A stretch of 64,000 nucleotides of DNA from Pseudomonas linyingensis (GTDB lineage Bacteria > Pseudomonadota > Gammaproteobacteria > Pseudomonadales > Pseudomonadaceae), in contig NZ_FNZE01000011.1 in the NCBI RefSeq assembly GCF_900109175.1, positions 1 to 64,000 on the forward strand, given 5' to 3'. The translations under genes were made by a program, and so were the position numbers. How positions within the stretch are numbered: the stretch's first letter is position 1; each line of letters opens with the position of its first letter. Below are positions 1 through 11,672 of this stretch, piece after piece. The notes beneath the pieces are model-generated. The model searched no databases, was not told the origin of the DNA, and saw only the letters and a program-made list of their open reading frames with translations.

Positions 1-309
1 GCGTGCTTTGCCCTCGGTGCTCTCCCTGGATAAAGCGCTTCATTGGCCGCCCCCACTGATTTCGAATTCATCAAATCACAGCAAGTTCGATGCCAACGTT
101 TTTACACAGTCTGGGCCGATAGCTGCCGTACGAGAGCCGCAGCCATGGTGCGAAAGCAGTCCGATGTGAGCGGCTGCTATTAGCTGGTTCCTGCCTTTCT
201 TGAGTATCTGCTGGTCCGATACCTGCCGCTCATCAGTAGCGGGGCTACAGCCGATGACCGGCTCATATGCTGAAAAAAGCAAGTTGACTTGTCATGGGGG
301 CTACTGCAA
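1..309. other. left edge, no gene recognised
   Basis: No coding region with a ribosome binding site or recognisable family was found here. The short open frames lack family features. The stretch lies just downstream of the leftward ATPase gene and probably belongs to the genomic island that runs off the left edge. Confidence 0.4.
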
Positions 310-1482
310 TCACTCTTGGTTCATCTGATCGAGAAAATCCTGCCTCTCGCGCCAGATCTCCTGAACGAAGGGATCGCTAACGCAGTACAGTCCATGTCCT
401 CGGCGCATGATGATGTTGTCATCAACCAGCTGGTTCACGACGGGTTGGATCTCCTCGATTCGCACCTCGCGCCCCACAACCTTGGAATATTCTGCAGCGG
501 CTTCAGCTGAAAACAGTCCCCGTGTATCGCCTTCGGCAGCCGCAATGCGTCTGAATATGGCCTTTGCGAGACCGCCGAGCTGATCGACTTTCATCAGCTC
601 GATATCGGCAGCCATGGAGCGCAAGGTCGCAGCGATGACCGGCAGCTGTGTGTCTGGATCAGCACCTACCGGCAATCCTGTCAGCAGCTGGCGAAGCGCC
701 TTGATCATTTCTTCTGGTCGGTTACCCAAGGTATTAAAGGCCTGGGTCGCCACGTCAAGAGAAGGCAGCCGGCTTGTTTCCTGCTGTGCCAGCCGCTGCA
801 GCAGGTATTCGACGTAATCCTCCTCCAGCAGAGGGAACGGGATCGAAGCTGCGCCCGCGAAGGCCTGATTGCGGCGTGCAGTCAGTTCGCTGACCAGGGC
901 TCGATGTGAGCCCGTACCTATGAAAATGAAGTGGCCGGAGGTGTCGGGTCGCGGGTTGATGGCATCGCGCGCGGCCTTGAGAGCCAGGAGCAGCTGCTGT
1001 CCTTCCTCCGAGGTGATGGCGTGCTGGACTTCGTCAATGATCAGTACGATATCGGTCTTGGCCTTGTCGACCACTTCGGTCAGCGCCTGAGCCAGCGTTG
1101 GTCCATCTTCCTTACCGATGCTGTCCACGGTGAAGCCGAACTTGAAGCCTAGCGCCTCGATATCCAAGCCGCCGATTCGCTTGAGCCGATCCAGCAGGGC
1201 CGAGGAGGGGGTCTGCAGCTCCTGGAGCGTTTGGCGGATCGCAGCATGCAGCAGCTTGCTCGGGCTAGTCAGCGTATCGCTCCACAGATCGACGTAGATG
1301 ACCAGGGCGCCTGCCTGCTCCAGGGCGGGGATGAGGTCGTTGCGCAGGAAGGTGGTCTTGCCCGTGCGCCGTAGCCCCGAGATGAACAGCCCAGAGCGCA
1401 GGCCCTCGTCGAGTACGCCAGGGTTGAGTAGCTGGCGGGACATCTGAGCGGCCAGCTCGGGGCGTCGGTAGATGCTGCTCAT
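310..1482 (-). CDS. AAA-type ATP-binding protein of a genomic island
   Basis: This 390-residue protein is an AAA/ORC-like ATPase. Walker A (GLRRTGKTT) is at residues 36-44 and Walker B ends in DE at about residue 150 (IVLIIDEVQ). A sensor-like GTGSHRA segment follows near 190, and the C-terminal third looks like a winged helix (EIQPVVNQLVDDNII). Such proteins couple ATP hydrolysis to remodelling of a nucleic acid or protein partner; the partner here is unknown. The start has AGGTAAG upstream. It lies just downstream of a leftward integrase, which suggests that it is island cargo. No transmembrane segment is seen. Confidence 0.75.
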   Translation of the reverse strand: MSSIYRRPELAAQMSRQLLNPGVLDEGLRSGLFISGLRRTGKTTFLRNDLIPALEQAGALVIYVDLWSDTLTSPSKLLHAAIRQTLQELQTPSSALLDRLKRIGGLDIEALGFKFGFTVDSIGKEDGPTLAQALTEVVDKAKTDIVLIIDEVQHAITSEEGQQLLLALKAARDAINPRPDTSGHFIFIGTGSHRALVSELTARRNQAFAGAASIPFPLLEEDYVEYLLQRLAQQETSRLPSLDVATQAFNTLGNRPEEMIKALRQLLTGLPVGADPDTQLPVIAATLRSMAADIELMKVDQLGGLAKAIFRRIAAAEGDTRGLFSAEAAAEYSKVVGREVRIEEIQPVVNQLVDDNIIMRRGHGLYCVSDPFVQEIWRERQDFLDQMNQE

Positions 1483-1532
1483 CGTGCTTACCTAAAATTA
1501 TGAGTTTTCAATAATTATTGATTTTGAATAAT

Positions 1533-1546
1533 AGCGCTTAAGCGCT
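1533..1546. promoter_or_regulatory. 14-bp perfect palindrome upstream of the ATPase gene
   Basis: AGCGCTTAAGCGCT is a perfect palindrome in the AT-rich gap between the integrase stop and the ATPase start. It could be an operator for the ATPase gene. No T-tract follows, so it is not a typical terminator. Confidence 0.35.
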
Positions 1547-1577
1547 TGTTGATGCGCGTTCTGCGGCTTTTCATGAG

Positions 1578-2822
1578 TCAGGCACGTCTGAAGTCGGCCT
1601 GGATGACGTTCTCGGCTGGTACTGTTGTAGCGTATTGCCCCCAGTCGGCCATCAGCGCACGGCGTTTCTCGAAGATGTCCCCGCGCCAGTACGCCGCTTC
1701 AGCTCCGTCCGCGATCTTGTGGGCCAGCGCCATCTCGCAGACTTCGCGAGGGTAATTGGTGTGTTCACCGGCCCAGTCGCGGAACGTGCTGCGGAATCCA
1801 TGCATGGTCAGGTCCTCGCGTCCCATCCGACGCAACCCCATCAACATGGCCATGTTCGACAGGTGTTTGCCTTGGCGGGTGCTCGGGAACAGGTAAGGAC
1901 TGCCCGCAATGCGCGGCAGTCTGTTCAGAACTTCGATTGCGGCATCGGATAGCGGGATACGGTGTTCTTTCCTAGCCTTCATGCGGGCGGCTGGGATCGT
2001 CCAGGTGCGTGTTTCCAGATCGATTTCCGCCCAGGTGGCACCCAGTGCTTCTGAGGTGCGGCAAGCGGTCAGAATGGACAGTCGCATGGCCTTGTAGGTC
2101 AGCTCCTCATGCTTAGCCAGCTCCCTCATGAATGCCGGCAGCTCCGGCCACGGGAGGGCCGGGTGGTGCTCGATGGCTCGCACCTTGGAGCGTTTCGGCA
2201 GCAATTTGTCCAGGTGCCCACGCCAGCGGGCCGGATTCTCGCCGTCGCGCAGGCCGCGTGCCTTGGCGGCGTCCAGCACCAGTTCAATGCGATTGCGCAG
2301 CCGATTGGCCGTCTCGGTTTTTTCCGTCCAGACCGGTTGCAGGATCTCTAGGATATGCGCGGTAGTAATCTCGGATGCAGGAAGATGACCGATGATCGGC
2401 TCCGCATAGGTGGCCAGGGTGTTCTCCCACTGCTGCGCATGCTTGGCGTTCTTCCAGCCGCTTCGGTGGGCTGCGATATAGGAGGCCGCGATCACCTTGA
2501 AGGGAGTCGCTTTGGCGAGCGCCGCCTGCTGTTCCAGACGTTTCGCCTCCCGCTCGCTATCGCGGGCCGCCAATGGGTCCACGCCGGACTTTGAAAGCTT
2601 GCGTGCTTCGGCCGCTTTCTCTCGGGCCTCGCTCAGGCTGGTTTCCGGATATTTGCCCAGCCCAATTTTTCGGCTCTTGCCGTCGATCTTGTAGCGGAAG
2701 ACCCAGCTGGCCCCCGTCCCTCCATCAGCGACCTTCAGATACAGACCTTCACCGTCATTGGTCAGTCCAGCGACGCCGGCCTTGACCAGCTTTTCAGTAG
2801 TTTTTGCTGTCAGCTTGCCCAA
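1578..2822 (-). CDS. P4-family tyrosine recombinase (island integrase)
   Basis: This is a site-specific integrase for the island. The N-terminal region (GKLTAK...) is the arm-binding DUF4102-type domain, followed by a core-binding domain and a catalytic domain. Counting from the GTG at 2843, the catalytic residues are R262 (ACRTSEA), H348 and R351 (HGFRSTFRDW), H375 and Y385 (AAYWRGD). The TTG at 2822 is preferred because GGAGGAG lies 7 bases upstream and the family usually begins close to GKLTAK; the GTG at 2843 would add seven residues. Integrases of this family usually insert into tRNA 3' ends, but no tRNA is visible on its upstream side in this window. Confidence 0.88.
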   Translation of the reverse strand: MGKLTAKTTEKLVKAGVAGLTNDGEGLYLKVADGGTGASWVFRYKIDGKSRKIGLGKYPETSLSEAREKAAEARKLSKSGVDPLAARDSEREAKRLEQQAALAKATPFKVIAASYIAAHRSGWKNAKHAQQWENTLATYAEPIIGHLPASEITTAHILEILQPVWTEKTETANRLRNRIELVLDAAKARGLRDGENPARWRGHLDKLLPKRSKVRAIEHHPALPWPELPAFMRELAKHEELTYKAMRLSILTACRTSEALGATWAEIDLETRTWTIPAARMKARKEHRIPLSDAAIEVLNRLPRIAGSPYLFPSTRQGKHLSNMAMLMGLRRMGREDLTMHGFRSTFRDWAGEHTNYPREVCEMALAHKIADGAEAAYWRGDIFEKRRALMADWGQYATTVPAENVIQADFRRA

Positions 2823-2837
2823 CTCCAAACTCCTCCA

Positions 2838-2871
2838 GTGCACACTTTTGAGTGTACACCTGAGTGTACAC
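2838..2871. repeat. three GTGTACAC-type sites upstream of the integrase
   Basis: GTGCACAC (2838), GTGTACAC (2852) and GTGTACAC (2864) lie 14 and 12 bases apart, directly over the integrase translation start region. Each is a short palindrome or near-palindrome. They could be integrase or excisionase arm sites, or operators for the integrase gene; this is inference from position. Confidence 0.45.
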
Positions 2872-3265
2872 TTTGGCGCTGGATGCTGGAGAGTCTTTGT
2901 GGACGCTCGTGGACCAAGATAGGCTGAAAGCCCCGTAAGGTAAGGGGTTTGAAAGACTTCTGGAACTTTCCGTGGATTTTATTTTGGCGGACTACGCTTC
3001 CGCCACCCAATTCAGTTGAAAGCCCCGCCAGTCGGGGCTTTTGCGTTTCTGGGCGGTTGGTTTGGGAACGGCCAGTCTCTGATCATTTCCGCAATTTTAC
3101 CGACCGTTTACGCAACTCATCCTCCGCGAGTGGTAAGCGTCCGGCATCCTAAAGTGCTCGTGGTGGCCGAATAGGACGGTCCGGTTCGGGAGGCTACACT
3201 GCTTCAACAGGACAGTCGGCGCACAACCGAGTGGCAGCCTCTGTGGAGAGGTGGAAGGAGAACGC
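2872..3265. other. island-chromosome junction region, noncoding
   Basis: No gene is seen. The segment contains a rightward terminator (3019-3042) that has no gene in front of it here. The island integration point probably lies between the integrase and this terminator, but I cannot see a tRNA or a defined att core. Confidence 0.4.
3019..3042 (+). terminator. rho-independent terminator
   Basis: The stem AAGCCCCG/CGGGGCTT with a CCAGT loop is followed by TT. It points rightward but has no rightward gene upstream in the window. It may be the orphaned terminator of a chromosomal gene displaced by the island. Confidence 0.6.
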
Positions 3266-3598
3266 ATGAGGACTTCGCTTGTTTTCGCGGTTGTGACCTT
3301 GATTGCTTCCGGTCCTGCACTGGCCGATTCGGCCCTGGAGTTGGCGCAGGGCAAAGCTTGTCTTGTCTGTCATTCGGTGGAAGGCATCTCGCAGGCACCG
3401 TCCTTCAAGAGCATTGCCAACAAATACCGGGAGCTGCCCAGGGAGGAGAGCAGGCTGGTCAGCACAGTCATGTGGGGGTCACCCACTTACGGTGGCTACC
3501 ATTGGGGCACCACGAAAATGCCGACACCCGGCGCCCGGGTTCGCATTACCCAATCGGAGGCCGCTCAGCTCGTAGAGTGGATCCTCAGCTTGAAATAG
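3266..3598 (+). CDS. periplasmic monoheme cytochrome c
   Basis: This 110-residue c-type cytochrome begins with a signal peptide (charged MRTS, hydrophobic core, cleavage after LADS-like residues). It carries one heme-binding CLVCH motif, and the likely axial methionine is in TKMPTP. It should accept and pass on electrons in the periplasm after covalent heme attachment. The ATG at 3266 is chosen because AAGGAG lies 5 bases upstream; an upstream GTG at 3251 lacks a comparable site and would disturb the signal peptide. The partner oxidoreductase is not encoded nearby. A c-551/c8-like class is likely, but the subtype is uncertain. Confidence 0.8.
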   Translation: MRTSLVFAVVTLIASGPALADSALELAQGKACLVCHSVEGISQAPSFKSIANKYRELPREESRLVSTVMWGSPTYGGYHWGTTKMPTPGARVRITQSEAAQLVEWILSLK

Positions 3599-3840
3599 CA
3601 GGTGCCGAGCGCTGACGCATGCGCATACGGCGATCCAGGGCGCAATAAGCCCAGCCCCCTCACTCTTCACATTCGACCTCCGTCAGGGACTCGCACAGGG
3701 TCACCTCCGCCTGCTTACAGCGCCTGGCGTAGACCCAGCCTGGTTGAAGCGTGCTGCGCAATCTGCGCAAACGAAAGTGCCCCGCCGTCTCTGGCAGTGG
3801 CCCTGTTTGTACCTGCGATTCAGTCGCGAGGACGGGCTGA

Positions 3841-4149
3841 TCAGTTCGCTGGCCGGTCCTGTTCGAGCACTATCTGCCCGGCCACCAGCAACCGTGTATG
3901 GGCGCTTTCGGAGAGGTCCTGCAGATGCTTGAGTTCTCGCTGGAATGCCTCGATATGGTCCAGCCAGGCACCGAAGGGTTCGGCGCCGATGCTGCGTACC
4001 GTGCTGGCCAGCTCCGGTTTGCTCTTGCTCAACGCCAAGAGCATCACACGGCGCCCAAAGGTGAAGCGGTCGTTCGTCTCGATATCCTTGAGCTCGGCCA
4101 GCGTGAAGGCGGCCTCGAAGTCGATATCGGCCGGGGGCGGGGCATCCAT
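3841..4149 (-). CDS. small conserved-looking protein downstream of a response regulator
   Basis: This encodes a 102-residue soluble, mostly helical protein (MDAPPPAD...). The start has AGGGAG 7 bases upstream, better than any earlier in-frame start. It lies 209 bases downstream of the single-domain receiver gene and on the same strand, so it may be the tail of the signalling operon. The sequence is rich in short amphipathic helices and has no cysteines. I do not recognise the family and assign no function. Confidence 0.55.
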   Translation of the reverse strand: MDAPPPADIDFEAAFTLAELKDIETNDRFTFGRRVMLLALSKSKPELASTVRSIGAEPFGAWLDHIEAFQRELKHLQDLSESAHTRLLVAGQIVLEQDRPAN

Positions 4150-4358
4150 GCGGTGTTCTCCCTGTCTCGTATTTGTGCACGCAAGGCAGTGTCGGCTTTG
4201 AGGATGTCTGCTTGAGCGCTCCTCTTTCATCGGCATGCCATTCAGCAAGGTATTCGGCAAGACACGCGCCAGCAGTTCATGCTGCTTCGCATACTTGCGA
4301 CAGGGCTTAAATATAGTTGTCGCAGTGCACAATGCGACCTGGGGCTGTGACGTACCGC

Positions 4359-4718
4359 TCACTTCGCAGTGATTCCCACCATTGCCAGCAGGTTGTGGAT
4401 GTCGATCGGCTTGATCAGGATGTCGTCGAAGCCGGCGGCCATGATCTCGCAAGTTTCCGCCGGCAAGGCGTGGGCGGTGTAGGCGATGATGCGCAGCTGC
4501 GCCAGGGTCGGGTTGCGGCGCAGTTGCTGGCAGACCTCGATGCCGGACATGCCCGGCATCATGATGTCGAGCAGGACGCAATCGAAGTCGTCCTCGCTGG
4601 CCATGCGCAGGGCATCCGCGCCGTTGCTGCACTCGCTCACCCGGCAGCCATAGCGCTCCAGCAGGACCCGAGGAAGAGTGCGATTGAACTCGGTGTCGTC
4701 GACCAGCAGAACGTTCAT
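4359..4718 (-). CDS. single-domain response regulator (CheY-like)
   Basis: This 119-residue receiver has no output domain. The acidic pair is in MNVLLVDD, the phosphoacceptor aspartate is in VLLDIMMPG, and the conserved threonine and lysine are in AYTA and KPID. Its start codon overlaps the stop of the upstream histidine kinase (ATGA at 4715-4718), which points to translational coupling and cognate pairing. It probably acts as a phosphorelay intermediate or an allosteric regulator in the same pathway. Confidence 0.85.
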   Translation of the reverse strand: MNVLLVDDTEFNRTLPRVLLERYGCRVSECSNGADALRMASEDDFDCVLLDIMMPGMSGIEVCQQLRRNPTLAQLRIIAYTAHALPAETCEIMAAGFDDILIKPIDIHNLLAMVGITAK

Positions 4719-6475
4719 CGATTCTCCTGCGGGGATAGCGGCAGGTGCAGGGTGAAGGTGCTGCCTTGGCCCGGTACGGAGTTCAGGCTGATGCTGCCGC
4801 CCATGATGGCGGCCAGCTCGCGGGACAGGGCCAGACCCAGGCCGGTGCCGGCGTGCTGGCGGGTCACGAAGACATCCGCCTGGCGGAAGCGTTCGAAGAT
4901 CAGCCCGTGCTGGCCGGCGGCAATCCCCGGCCCGGAATCCTCCACCGCGAAGCACAGTTCGTCGCCGTGGCGGGAGACGCGCAGTCTGACCTGTCCCGTG
5001 GCGGTGAACTTGATCGCGTTGTGCAGCAGGTTGCTCAGTACCTGGAGCAGGCGAGTACGGTCAGAGCGCAGGTTGGCTGGCAGGTCGTCCGGCAGGTCGG
5101 CCTCAAGGCTCAGGCCCTTGCTTGTCGCGAAGGCCCGGTGCATGTCGAGGGCATCCTTGATCAGGTTGCGCAGATCCTCCTCGCGGAGGAACAGCTGCAT
5201 GCGTCCGGCCTCGATGCTGGCCTGGTCGAGGATGTCGTTGAGCAGGTTCAGCAGATGGCGGCTGCTCTTGTGGATGATCCCGGCGAATTCGCGGCTGGTG
5301 GCGTCAGCGCCAGTTTCGCGCAGGTATTCGGCATAGCCGACGATGCCGTTGAGCGGTGTGCGCAGTTCGTGCGACATCGAGGCGAGGAATTCCGACTTGA
5401 GGCGGTTGGCCGACTCGGCCCTGGCCTGGCTCTGGCGCAGGCGGGCGGAGATGGCGTGTTGGCGGCGCAGCAGGCCGGCGGAGAGTAGGCCGAACAGCAG
5501 GATGACCGCCGACATCAGGCCGGCGAACAGGAAGTAGCCATTGCGCCGCTGCAGGTAGTCGGCCATGGCCTCCTCGCGGCCGACGCCGACCACCACCGCC
5601 AGCGGCAGGCCGAGCACCTTGCGAAAGCTGAATATCCGCTCGACGCCGTCGACCCGACTGGCGCTGATGTAGTGGCCCTGGCTTTCCTGCTTGAGCAGTT
5701 TGAACAGCGGCGAGCCGGAAATGTCCCGGCCGATATTGCCGTTGAGTTCCTCCTCGGTGCTGGAGCGGCGGGCGCGCACGATGCCGTCGAAGCCGACCAC
5801 GGTGATGATGCCGTCGCGGCCGATTTCCACGTCGTTGTACAGGCTGGTGAAGTAGAAGGGGTCGATGGAGATCACCGCCACACCCCCGAAGCTGCCGTCC
5901 GGCTTGTCGATCCGCCGGGTCATCTGGATCGACCACTTGCCGCTGGCGCGGCCGAGCACCGGCTTGCTGACCCACAGTTCGTCGGTGTCGTTGTCCCGAT
6001 GGATACGGAAATGCTCGCGGTCGGAGAGGTCGATCGGAGTGTGCTGAGGCAGGTTAGACAGGATATAGATGCCGTTTTCGTCGATGATACCCAGCTGGTT
6101 GAAGATGTTGCTGATGATCAGGCCGTCGCGGACGAGGGCGCGGATGTCGACCTGCCGACCATGCAGCTCATACTGCTGCTGGAGAAAGCGCAGCGACTGA
6201 TCGGCGCTGGTGATGGTGCGCGCGGCGTGGGCCTCGAAGGCACGCGCCAGGTTCAGGGTGTCGCGCTTGAGGTCATCCTCGGTGCGGACCTGCTCGCTGC
6301 TGGTCTTGAGGATCACGCCGCTCCACAGGGCGGTCACGAGGAGAAGGGTGAGGCCGAGGAGCAGCACATAGGCGAGCCTGCCTTCGCGCCAGCTGCCGCC
6401 CGGGTTGAACGCTGGCGGCAGGGGTGGCTGTGCTCTGGTCGTGACCGGCAGCGCCGAGGATGCGGGGTGCGTCAC
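4715..6475 (-). CDS. membrane sensor histidine kinase with a periplasmic Cache-type domain
   Basis: This 586-residue kinase has transmembrane segments near residues 35-57 and 313-336 that flank a periplasmic Cache-like sensor (about 60-310, with the WSIQMTRRI and GGVAVISID region typical of dCache_1). HisKA follows with H369 in SMSHELRTP, then an HATPase_c domain with N, G1 and G2 boxes (HNAIKF, DSGPGI, GTGLGLAL). It should autophosphorylate in response to a small periplasmic ligand and phosphorylate the receiver encoded by the overlapping downstream gene. It sits 2 bases after the HD-GYP gene. The ligand cannot be deduced. Confidence 0.88.
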   Translation of the reverse strand: MTHPASSALPVTTRAQPPLPPAFNPGGSWREGRLAYVLLLGLTLLLVTALWSGVILKTSSEQVRTEDDLKRDTLNLARAFEAHAARTITSADQSLRFLQQQYELHGRQVDIRALVRDGLIISNIFNQLGIIDENGIYILSNLPQHTPIDLSDREHFRIHRDNDTDELWVSKPVLGRASGKWSIQMTRRIDKPDGSFGGVAVISIDPFYFTSLYNDVEIGRDGIITVVGFDGIVRARRSSTEEELNGNIGRDISGSPLFKLLKQESQGHYISASRVDGVERIFSFRKVLGLPLAVVVGVGREEAMADYLQRRNGYFLFAGLMSAVILLFGLLSAGLLRRQHAISARLRQSQARAESANRLKSEFLASMSHELRTPLNGIVGYAEYLRETGADATSREFAGIIHKSSRHLLNLLNDILDQASIEAGRMQLFLREEDLRNLIKDALDMHRAFATSKGLSLEADLPDDLPANLRSDRTRLLQVLSNLLHNAIKFTATGQVRLRVSRHGDELCFAVEDSGPGIAAGQHGLIFERFRQADVFVTRQHAGTGLGLALSRELAAIMGGSISLNSVPGQGSTFTLHLPLSPQENR

Positions 6476-6477
6476 GA

Positions 6478-7604
6478 TCAGGCCTCGCTGGTTTCGAGTT
6501 CAGCGGGCTCGGGATGGTCGGCATAGCGGGCGGCGATCGCCCGGAAAGCCTCCTGCAGTTCCAGGAAGGCATCCACCATGTCCGGATCGAAGTGACTGCT
6601 CTTGCCGGCGCTGATGATCTTGGTCGCCTCCTCATGGGACATCGGCGCCTTGTAGACGCGGCTGCTGATCAGCGCGTCGTAGACGTCGGCGATGGCCATC
6701 AGGCGGGCGGCGATCGGAATCTCGTCGCCGATCAGACCTTGCGGGTAACCGCTGCCGTCCCACTTCTCGTGGTGGCTGAAAGCGATTTCCTTGGCGATGC
6801 GCAGGAAGGGGATTTCCCCGCCGGCATGGCGTTCGGCTCGGGCGATGGCCTCGCCTCCCAGGGTGGCATGGGTCTTCATCACATCGAACTCGTACTGATC
6901 CAGCCGCCCGGGCTTGAGCAGGATGCTGTCGGGGATGCCGATCTTGCCGATGTCGTGCAGCGGCGCCGACTTGAACAGCAGCTCGATGTGGGTGTCGGTG
7001 AGGAAAGAGCGGAAGCGCGGGTGCTGCTGCAGGTGCTGCGCCAGGGTGCGCACATAGTTCTGCGTGCGGCGGATGTGGTTGCCGGTTTCGTTGTCGCGGG
7101 TTTCCGCCAGGGACGCCATCATCTCGATGGTCACATCCTGCACCTCGAGCACCTGGCGCATGCGGCGCTGGACCTCCTGCTCGAGGTAGACGCTCTTGTT
7201 GCGCAGGAAATCGGCGGAGGCCTTGAGCTTCAGGTGGGTCCTGATCCGGGCAAGCATCACCGGCGGGCTGATCGGTTTGGTGATGTAGTCCACCGCGCCC
7301 AGCTCCAGGCCGTGCTGCTCGTCCTCGATACTGGTGCGGGCGGTGAGAAAGATCACCGGAATGTCGCGCAACTGCAGGTCGGCCTTGAGCTGACGGCAGA
7401 CTTCATAGCCGTCCATGTCCGGCATCATGATGTCGAGCAGGATCAGGTCGGGCTGCTCCTGGCCGGCGGCGATGCGCAGGGCTGCCTGGCCATCGCTGGC
7501 GACCTTGATGCGGTACTCGTGCTTGAGCAGGCTGCTGACCAGGATCAGGTTGTCCGGGGTGTCATCGACTACCAGAATGGTCGGTTTCTTGTCTGCGTCC
7601 ATCG

Positions 7605-7608
<4 letters not shown>
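6478..7608 (-). CDS. HD-GYP response regulator (cyclic-di-GMP phosphodiesterase)
   Basis: This 376-residue protein is a receiver (phosphoacceptor D59 in LLDIMMPDMDG) joined by a short helical linker to an HD-GYP domain. The metal-binding HD is at 218-219 (PLHDIGK), the GYP signature at 287-289 (DGSGYP), and the HH pair of the motif is intact, so hydrolysis of cyclic di-GMP is expected. The start overlaps the stop of the hybrid kinase gene by 4 bases (ATGA), so the pair is likely coupled. It places second-messenger turnover at the output of this operon. Confidence 0.88.
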
Positions 7609-10622
<3,014 letters not shown>

Positions 10623-11026
10623 GGCGGAACTCCGCGGGGCTGCACGAGCGGTACAGGTGCCGAGGGCGCACCGGTTTGTGGCGTCATTATTTGGCCAATT
10701 TTATGTGACGCAGTTTGCATAGTTCAACGACAATCCGCGTTGACCCGCAACAAGGTGGCTGGACCGGCGAAGCGCTCTGGCAGCTTGGCCGAGCGTGGGC
10801 CATGCTGCTTGTTAAGGAGAGCAGGGCAGGCGAGGGGGAGAAAGTCCTGCCGATGCCAAGTTCTTCATTGACGGGAATATTCTGCTGATGCGTCAGATAG
10901 TTGCCGCTTCATGAGCCGTCATTTCGGCAGGATTGGCGCTTCTGTCCTTTGTCGAGCGCATTTGTTAAGGTCCGCGCTGAATTTGAGGCTCAGTCTTGAG
11001 TCTATTTGGTGCTATCGAGGTACTGC
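10623..11026. other. divergent intergenic region between hybrid kinase and gacA
   Basis: These 404 noncoding bases must hold the promoters of both the leftward signalling operon and the rightward gacA operon. I see no strong consensus promoter or RNA gene. Confidence 0.4.
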
Positions 11027-11671
11027 GTGATCAACGTGCTCGTTGTGGATGACCATGATCTGGTGCGCACTGGCATTCGCCGGATGCTCGCCGATGTGGC
11101 TGGAGTCAGCGTGGTGGGCGAGGCCGCTTCGGGCGAAGAGGCCCTGCTGCGCGTGCGCGAACTGCACCCCGATCTGGTGTTGATGGATGTGAAGATGCCC
11201 GGCATCGGTGGCCTCGAGGCGACCCGCAAGATCATTCGCAGCCACTCGGACATCAAGGTCATCGCCGTGACTGCCTGCGACGAGGAACCATTTCCCTCGC
11301 GGCTGCTGCAGGCGGGGGCGGCCGGCTACTTGACCAAGGGTGCCGGGCTGGAGGAGATGATCAAGGCGATTCGCCAGGTGTTCGCCGGGCAGCGCTACAT
11401 CAGCGCGGATATCGCCCAGCAACTGGCGCTCAAGCCGTTCCAGCCGCATGGCGACGTCTCGCCCTTCGATCTGCTCTCCGAGCGCGAGATGCAGATCGCG
11501 CTGATGATCGCCGAGTGCCAGAAGGTGCAGAGCATCTCTGACAAGCTGTGTCTGTCGCCGAAGACGGTGAACACCTACCGCTACCGCATTTTCGAAAAGC
11601 TCGAGATCACCAGTGATGTCGAGCTGGCCATGATGGCCGTGCGCCATCGCATGGTCGATGTCGTCAGCTGA
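11027..11671 (+). CDS. gacA: response regulator GacA
   Basis: This is the NarL/FixJ-type response regulator of the GacS/GacA system, which in Pseudomonas activates the small RNAs that titrate RsmA-family proteins. It has a receiver with D54 ([10 protein letters not shown]) and a C-terminal LuxR-type helix-turn-helix ([16 protein letters not shown]...[16 protein letters not shown]). The GTG at 11027 is chosen because GAGG lies 6 bases upstream and it gives 214 residues, the length usual for GacA; a TTG at 11006 lacks such support. uvrC begins 1 base after the stop, the gene order known in Pseudomonas and enterics. Confidence 0.95.
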   Translation: MINVLVVDDHDLVRTGIRRMLADVAGVSVVGEAASGEEALLRVRELHPDLVLMDVKMPGIGGLEATRKIIRSHSDIKVIAVTACDEEPFPSRLLQAGAAGYLTKGAGLEEMIKAIRQVFAGQRYISADIAQQLALKPFQPHGDVSPFDLLSEREMQIALMIAECQKVQSISDKLCLSPKTVNTYRYRIFEKLEITSDVELAMMAVRHRMVDVVS

Positions 11672-11672
11672 G

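Noticed and set aside
76-282. Leftward 68-codon frame at the left edge
   Set aside because: No ribosome binding site and no recognisable family.
2940-3020. Possible tRNA 3' end as island attachment site
   Set aside because: The hairpin GGCGG/CCGCC lacks the T-loop sequence on either strand.
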